Positions 60,408-64,000 of a DNA stretch of 64,000 bases are shown piece after piece; position 1 is the stretch's first letter, and each line of letters starts with the position of its first letter. The stretch spans positions 38,122-102,121 of the forward strand of contig NZ_LSEF01000028.1 of NCBI RefSeq assembly GCF_001641695.1, written 5' to 3'. Made by a program: the position numbers and the translations under genes. This DNA is from Bradyrhizobium neotropicale (GTDB lineage Bacteria; Pseudomonadota; Alphaproteobacteria; Rhizobiales; Xanthobacteraceae). The notes under the pieces are model-generated. The model saw only the letters and a list, made by a program, of their open reading frames with translations. It ran no database searches and had not been told where the DNA came from.

Positions 60408-61613
60408 TCAATTCCCGGTCTGCAACTCACCGAAGCGCTCCCAGCTCCTGCCGTTGAAGCGCATGAACTGCATCTGGTCGACGGGGACGTGATCGGTTGG
60501 GCTGGTGTTGACCTTGATGCCCGGCAGCAGCATCGGCAGCTCGAGGTCGTGGATCGCGTAGGCCTGCTTGAGGATGTTCTCGGTCGACAGATCATCGCCG
60601 CAGGCTTTCAGCACCGCCTCCAGCGCCATCGCGCTGTTGTAGGAGTTGACGTAATTGGTGTCGTGCTGGTCGGCCTCCGGCACGTACTTTGTCATGAACT
60701 CGCGCCAGCCCTTGACGCCCGGATCGTCCTTCCAGGCAGGATCGTCGGGGTCCTTCACGTAGGCGGTGGAGAGAATGCCGGTGCCGGCTTCCAGGCCCGC
60801 GGGCTCCATCACGGTCGAGACCCATACCGCGACGTTGGACAGGAACGTCATCGGCCGCCAGCCGATCTCGAAGGATTTGCGGATCGCCTGCGCCGCGAAT
60901 TTCGGCGTCGCCGCGATCACGAACACCTCCGCGCCTGACGCCTTCAGCTTCACGATCTGGGAATCGATGGTCGGGTCCTGGATCTCGTAGGTCGCGCTGG
61001 TGACGACGGTGTCGTATTTGTCGCCGAGCACGTCCTTGAGGCCGGCGAGATAGTCGCGGCCATAGTCGTCGTTCTGCGAGATCACCGCGAATTTCGCGCT
61101 GGGATTCATCGCCAGCGCATAGCGCGCATAGAGCCGCGCCTCGTAGCGGAACGGCGCCTGCACGCCCATCGTCGCCTGCGGATATTGCGCGATGTCGGCG
61201 AATTTCGAGGCGCCGGAGCCGATGAAGAGCTGCGGCACATTCTTGCTTTGGAGATATTTCGCGATCGCCGTGTTGTGGGCGGTGCCGATCGAGGAGAAGA
61301 TCAGCGCGACCTCGTCGCTTTCCACCAGCTTGCGCGTCTGCTCGACCGATTTCGGCGGCGCATAGCTGTCGTCGAGCGAGATCAGATTGACCTTGCGGCC
61401 GTTGATGCCGCCCTTCTCGTTCAGCATCCTGAAATAGCCGACCTCGCCCTTGCCGAGCGCACCGAACGCCGAGACCGGTCCGCTATAGGGCATGGTCTGG
61501 CCGATCCTGATCTCGGTTGCGGTGACGCCGCGCATCTCGGCGGCGATGGAAGCGGCAGGCAATGTTACAAATGCAACGGCGCCAAGCACGCCCAATGCCA
61601 TCGCAAAGCGCAT
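60408..61613 (-). CDS. Branched-chain-amino-acid-type ABC binding protein (orphan)
   Basis: 401-residue periplasmic type-I binding protein (Peripla_BP_6/LivJ fold). Signal peptide ends LPAASIAAE. The mature protein opens GVTATEIRIGQTMPYSGPVSAFGALGKG, then GGINGRKVNLISLDDSYAPPKSVEQTRKLVE and FAVISQNDDYGRDYLAGLK. ATG 61613 has AGGGGA five bases upstream; longer starts are discarded. No permease or ATPase is nearby, so it is an orphan component; ligands in this group include amino acids, urea and aromatic acids. Confidence 0.9.
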   Translation of the reverse strand: MRFAMALGVLGAVAFVTLPAASIAAEMRGVTATEIRIGQTMPYSGPVSAFGALGKGEVGYFRMLNEKGGINGRKVNLISLDDSYAPPKSVEQTRKLVESDEVALIFSSIGTAHNTAIAKYLQSKNVPQLFIGSGASKFADIAQYPQATMGVQAPFRYEARLYARYALAMNPSAKFAVISQNDDYGRDYLAGLKDVLGDKYDTVVTSATYEIQDPTIDSQIVKLKASGAEVFVIAATPKFAAQAIRKSFEIGWRPMTFLSNVAVWVSTVMEPAGLEAGTGILSTAYVKDPDDPAWKDDPGVKGWREFMTKYVPEADQHDTNYVNSYNSAMALEAVLKACGDDLSTENILKQAYAIHDLELPMLLPGIKVNTSPTDHVPVDQMQFMRFNGRSWERFGELQTGN

Positions 61614-61734
61614 CGGCTTCCCCTCCCCTTTTGTGGTGCGATCGCGCCGCACCTTTACTTGAAGGGAGCATGCCATGACATCGGCATGGACTCCAATCAT
61701 TATAAGCGACGGCTATCGTAGCGCGCACGACGTG

Positions 61735-61777
61735 GGAATGGTGGGCACGGCGCGTGCGCGCCTTCGCCCACCCTACG
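61735..61777. repeat. Half copy of GTAGGGTGGGC-family repeat
   Basis: GGTGGGCACGGCGCGTGCGC to GCCCACCCTACGG carries only the right arm of the repeat seen at 13144, 56613 and 62668, preceded by unrelated sequence. It lies between the orphan binding protein and the divergent hydrolase gene. Confidence 0.7.
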
Positions 61778-61804
61778 GCCGACGGTCGAACAGGAATACG
61801 CCTC

Positions 61805-62662
61805 ATGCTGCTTCGCAATCTCTTCGCCGCGCTTCTCGTCACGATCTCGCTCAGCGCGGCCCACGCCGCGCCGCGATGGCTGAACCTGCCGCCGACGCCG
61901 ACATTGCCGAAGGCGGCGCAGAGCGGCCTCGCGCCCGTCAACGGGGTGAAGATCTGGTACGCCATGTTCGGCCGCGGCGAGCCGGTCATCCTGCTGCATG
62001 GCGGTCTTGCCAACGCCAATTACTGGGGCCACCAGGTCCGCGCGCTGCAAGGCCGCTATCAGGTCATCGTCATGGACAGTCGCGGGCATGGGCGCAGCAG
62101 CCGCAATCAGGAGCCGTACGGCTACGATCTGATGGCCTCGGACGTCGTCGGCCTGCTCGACCACCTGAAGATCAAGAAGGCCGCGATCGTCGGCTGGAGC
62201 GACGGCGCCATCATCGGCCTCGACATCGCGATGAAGCATCCGGAGCGGGTGAGCAGGCTGTTCGCCTTCGCGGCGAACTCCGATCCGTCAGGCGTTGCGG
62301 ACATCGCCTCGAGCGACGTCTTCAACGCCTACATCGCCAGGGCGGGCGAAGAGTACAAGCGCCTCTCGCCGACGCCGACGGAGTACAAGAGCTTCGTCGC
62401 GGAGATTACGAAAATGTGGGAGAGCCAACCGAAATGGACGGCCACGGACCTCGCGGCGATCAAGGTCCCGACCTGGATCGTCGACGGCGACCACGACGAG
62501 GCGATCAAGCGCGAGAACACCGAGTTCATGGCGGCGAACATTCCGGGCGCCGGCCTGTTGATCCAGCCGGAGGTCAGCCACTTCTCGTTCCTGCAGGATC
62601 CCGAGCAGTTTAGTGATGATGTGTTGCGATTTCTGGGGCGCCGAGATGCAGCGCCGAAGTGA
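61805..62662 (+). CDS. Secreted alpha/beta-fold hydrolase
   Basis: 285-residue exported protein. Signal peptide MLLRNLFAALLVTISLSAAHAA, then an alpha/beta-hydrolase fold: VILLHGGLANANYWGHQVRAL, VIVMDSRGHGRSSRN, nucleophile Ser in IVGWSDGAIIGLDIA, Asp in IVDGDHDEAI and His in PEVSHFSF. The S-D-G around the nucleophile is common in this subgroup. The substrate is not readable. Start ATG 61805. Flanked on both sides by copies of the same intergenic repeat family. Confidence 0.9.
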   Translation: MLLRNLFAALLVTISLSAAHAAPRWLNLPPTPTLPKAAQSGLAPVNGVKIWYAMFGRGEPVILLHGGLANANYWGHQVRALQGRYQVIVMDSRGHGRSSRNQEPYGYDLMASDVVGLLDHLKIKKAAIVGWSDGAIIGLDIAMKHPERVSRLFAFAANSDPSGVADIASSDVFNAYIARAGEEYKRLSPTPTEYKSFVAEITKMWESQPKWTATDLAAIKVPTWIVDGDHDEAIKRENTEFMAANIPGAGLLIQPEVSHFSFLQDPEQFSDDVLRFLGRRDAAPK

Positions 62663-62667
62663 GATAT

Positions 62668-62763
62668 CGTAGGGTGGGCAAAGCGATAGCGTGCCCACCA
62701 CTTTCGTAGTGACTGCTGCGAGATGTGGTGGGCACGGCGCTACGCGCCTTTGCCCACCCTACG
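62668..62763. repeat. GTAGGGTGGGCAAAG-family repeat, copy 3
   Basis: CGTAGGGTGGGCAAAGCG to CGCCTTTGCCCACCCTACG, with inner GTGCCCACCA and TGGTGGGCAC arms, the best-conserved copy in the window. It lies 6 bp after the hydrolase stop. Confidence 0.92.
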
Positions 62764-62820
62764 AGGCTACAAGGCCGATTCGAAGCGGATGTTGAACGAC
62801 ATTTGTCGACGCCGACACGG

Positions 62821-63753
62821 TTACGTGGGGCGCTTCGGCGAAGCTACGCCTCTTGGCAGGTCGGCGAGGCGCGCCCTGAGGCGTGGCACCGCGAAGTCGA
62901 GAAAGACGCGCAATTTGGCCGACATGAAACGATTGGGCGAATACACGAAGCTGACGGGCTTCGGCGGCGGCTGAAAATCCTGGAGCAGCGGAACCAACTC
63001 TCTCGACTTGATCAATTCGGCGGCGAGATAGGAGAACACCACGGTGATCCCTATGCCCGCGCGCGCGGCATCACAGGCCGACTCCAGATTGCTCGCAACG
63101 AAGCGGGAACGCACGGGTATCTCGTAGTCGGTCTGCTCCCGTTTGAATCGCCACGCGGTTGGCGACTGCATCGGAGGATAGCTGATGCAGTCGTGCGCAC
63201 AGAGATCGTCGGGCGTTTTCGGCGTGCCCCGGGATTTCAGATAGGCCGGGCTGGCGCAAGCGACGCGGTGAATTTCTCCGACGCGCACGGCGATCAGGCT
63301 GCTGTCGGCGAGATCGCCGACGCGAAGCGCAACGTCGATGTGCTCGTCCAGAAGATCGAGTGTGCGATCCTGTAGATTGAGCTGAACGTCGACCTCCGGG
63401 AACGCCACCAGGAACTCCGCCAGGATTGGTTGCAGACACAAGCGGCCGAGCGCGACAAGGGTCGAAACGCTCAGCTCCCCGCGCGGCGTCGCGTACTCGC
63501 CGGACGCAGCGCGCTCGGCTTCGGCGACATCGGCGAGAATCCGCTTGGCCGCAACCGCGTATGAGAGCCCTGCCTCGGTCGGGACAAGCGCGCGGGTCGA
63601 GCGGTTGAACAGCTTGGTGCGCAGGTCCGCTTCCAGCTCGGAAATTTTTCGGCTCACCGTCGCCAGCGGGATTTTCTGGCGGCGCGCCGCAGCCGACAGG
63701 CTGCCGGTCTCCGCGACTGCCAACACGATCGACATGCTTTCGAAACGGCCCAT
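62821..63753 (-). CDS. LysR-family transcriptional regulator
   Basis: 310-residue LysR regulator. The N-terminal helix-turn-helix is [50 protein letters not shown] (about residues 6-55), with the usual [15 protein letters not shown] linker, then a substrate-binding-like domain. Start ATG 63753; a longer frame is discarded. It is divergent from an SDR gene across 115 bp, the usual arrangement for a LysR regulator and its target. Confidence 0.92.
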   Translation of the reverse strand: MGRFESMSIVLAVAETGSLSAAARRQKIPLATVSRKISELEADLRTKLFNRSTRALVPTEAGLSYAVAAKRILADVAEAERAASGEYATPRGELSVSTLVALGRLCLQPILAEFLVAFPEVDVQLNLQDRTLDLLDEHIDVALRVGDLADSSLIAVRVGEIHRVACASPAYLKSRGTPKTPDDLCAHDCISYPPMQSPTAWRFKREQTDYEIPVRSRFVASNLESACDAARAGIGITVVFSYLAAELIKSRELVPLLQDFQPPPKPVSFVYSPNRFMSAKLRVFLDFAVPRLRARLADLPRGVASPKRPT

Positions 63754-63780
63754 GGCATTTTTCCATTTTTGGAAGGATGC

Positions 63781-63798
63781 ATCTCTATCTTGCCAGAT
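63781..63798. promoter_or_regulatory. Candidate LysR operator between the LysR and SDR genes
   Basis: ATCTCTATCTTGCCAGAT has inverted ends ATCT and AGAT over 18 bp in the shared intergenic region, 28 bp from the regulator start and 71 bp from the SDR start. The spacing is near but not exactly the T-N11-A pattern, so this is only a candidate. Confidence 0.35.
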
Positions 63799-63868
63799 AC
63801 CCATCAAATTCGGAAGGGCATATCCATCACGGCGAGGCCGCGAACCCGGCCAACCAACGGAGATGGAA

Positions 63869-64000
63869 ATGACCCAGACTGCAGGCACTGCCCTCATTAC
63901 CGGCGCATCAACCGGCATCGGCGCGATCTACGCCGATCGGCTGGCCAGGCGCGGCCATGATCTCATTCTTGTTGCCCGCAACAAGCAGCGGCTCGCGTCG
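63869..64000 (+). CDS. Short-chain dehydrogenase/reductase (3' truncated by window)
   Basis: First 44 residues of an SDR oxidoreductase: [35 protein letters not shown] shows the TGxxxGIG cofactor motif (split here as ITGASTGIG) and the basic residue region expected for NADP preference. ATG 63869 follows GGAGATGGAA. The active site Tyr-x3-Lys lies beyond the window. Likely target of the divergent LysR regulator. Confidence 0.88.
   Translation, partial: MTQTAGTALITGASTGIGAIYADRLARRGHDLILVARNKQRLAS

Noticed and set aside
1..64000. CRISPR arrays, tRNA/rRNA genes, prophage or IS transposase genes
   Set aside because: I looked for direct-repeat/spacer arrays, cloverleaf sequence, rRNA motifs and transposase or integrase domains on both strands and saw none; the repeated DNA present is palindromic intergenic elements.

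Overview
The window is a 64 kb piece of a GC-rich alphaproteobacterial chromosome, most like Bradyrhizobium or a close relative. The evidence is gene content (hmuTUV haem uptake, copper nitrite reductase with NirV, NnrR/NnrS, HemN, three-gene pntAA/pntAB/pntB transhydrogenase, aa3-oxidase subunit IV, GapR-type DUF2312, DUF1244, DUF882 and DUF1036 proteins), 14-bp FixK2/NnrR-type boxes, and several families of palindromic intergenic repeats typical of that group. The genus is inferred from memory of protein families, not from a database search. I saw no phage, insertion sequence, CRISPR array, rRNA or tRNA gene.

Layout. 1-2.6 kb: end of a haem ABC importer operon (hmuT partial, hmuU, hmuV). 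2.7-6.4 kb: a MuiA-like protein, a FixJ-type response regulator whose phosphoacceptor position is Glu, and a divergent AraC regulator. 6.4-13 kb: a nitric-oxide/denitrification module (nnrS, nnrR, a DUF1858 gene, hemN, a 68-residue membrane protein, nirK, nirV) with four 14-bp boxes of the TTG-N8-CAA type in its intergenic regions. 13.2-17.5 kb: scoA-scoB-GNAT operon and an AsmA protein. 17.8-25.6 kb: two incomplete ABC importers facing each other. One has a binding protein and two permeases but no ATPase; the other is glpD-potG-potH-potI with no binding protein.

25.6-32 kb holds c-di-GMP signalling genes (a PAS-GGDEF-EAL protein and a small GGDEF protein), an LhgO-like oxidoreductase and a group of tiny genes. 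32-39 kb has purEK, aqpZ, rpsU, a TPR lipoprotein, a proline/alanine-rich membrane protein, a ChaA-like antiporter with a cupin, and a membrane-anchored hydrolase. 39-46 kb carries the transhydrogenase operon, the small cox subunit, oligoendopeptidase F and a sigma-54-dependent response regulator. 46-52 kb has cell-wall enzymes (an L,D-transpeptidase and a DUF882 peptidase-like protein) and gapR. 52-64 kb contains a DUF1036 protein overlapping pyk, a TetR regulator, a PAP2 protein, an orphan Flp pilin, a large membrane protein, a decayed binding-protein remnant, a SHOCT membrane protein behind a perfect TTGAT-N4-ATCAA box, an AhpD-like protein, an orphan type-I binding protein, a secreted alpha/beta hydrolase, and a divergent LysR/SDR pair cut by the window end.

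Functionally, the strongest theme is oxygen limitation and nitrogen oxides. The boxes link nitrite reduction, NO response and oxygen-independent haem synthesis with three poorly known small genes: the DUF1858 protein, the 68-residue membrane protein and the SHOCT protein. These small genes are the best candidates for new members of a FixK2/NnrR regulon. Intergenic repeat elements are dense, with at least six palindromic families, and mostly sit at gene ends.
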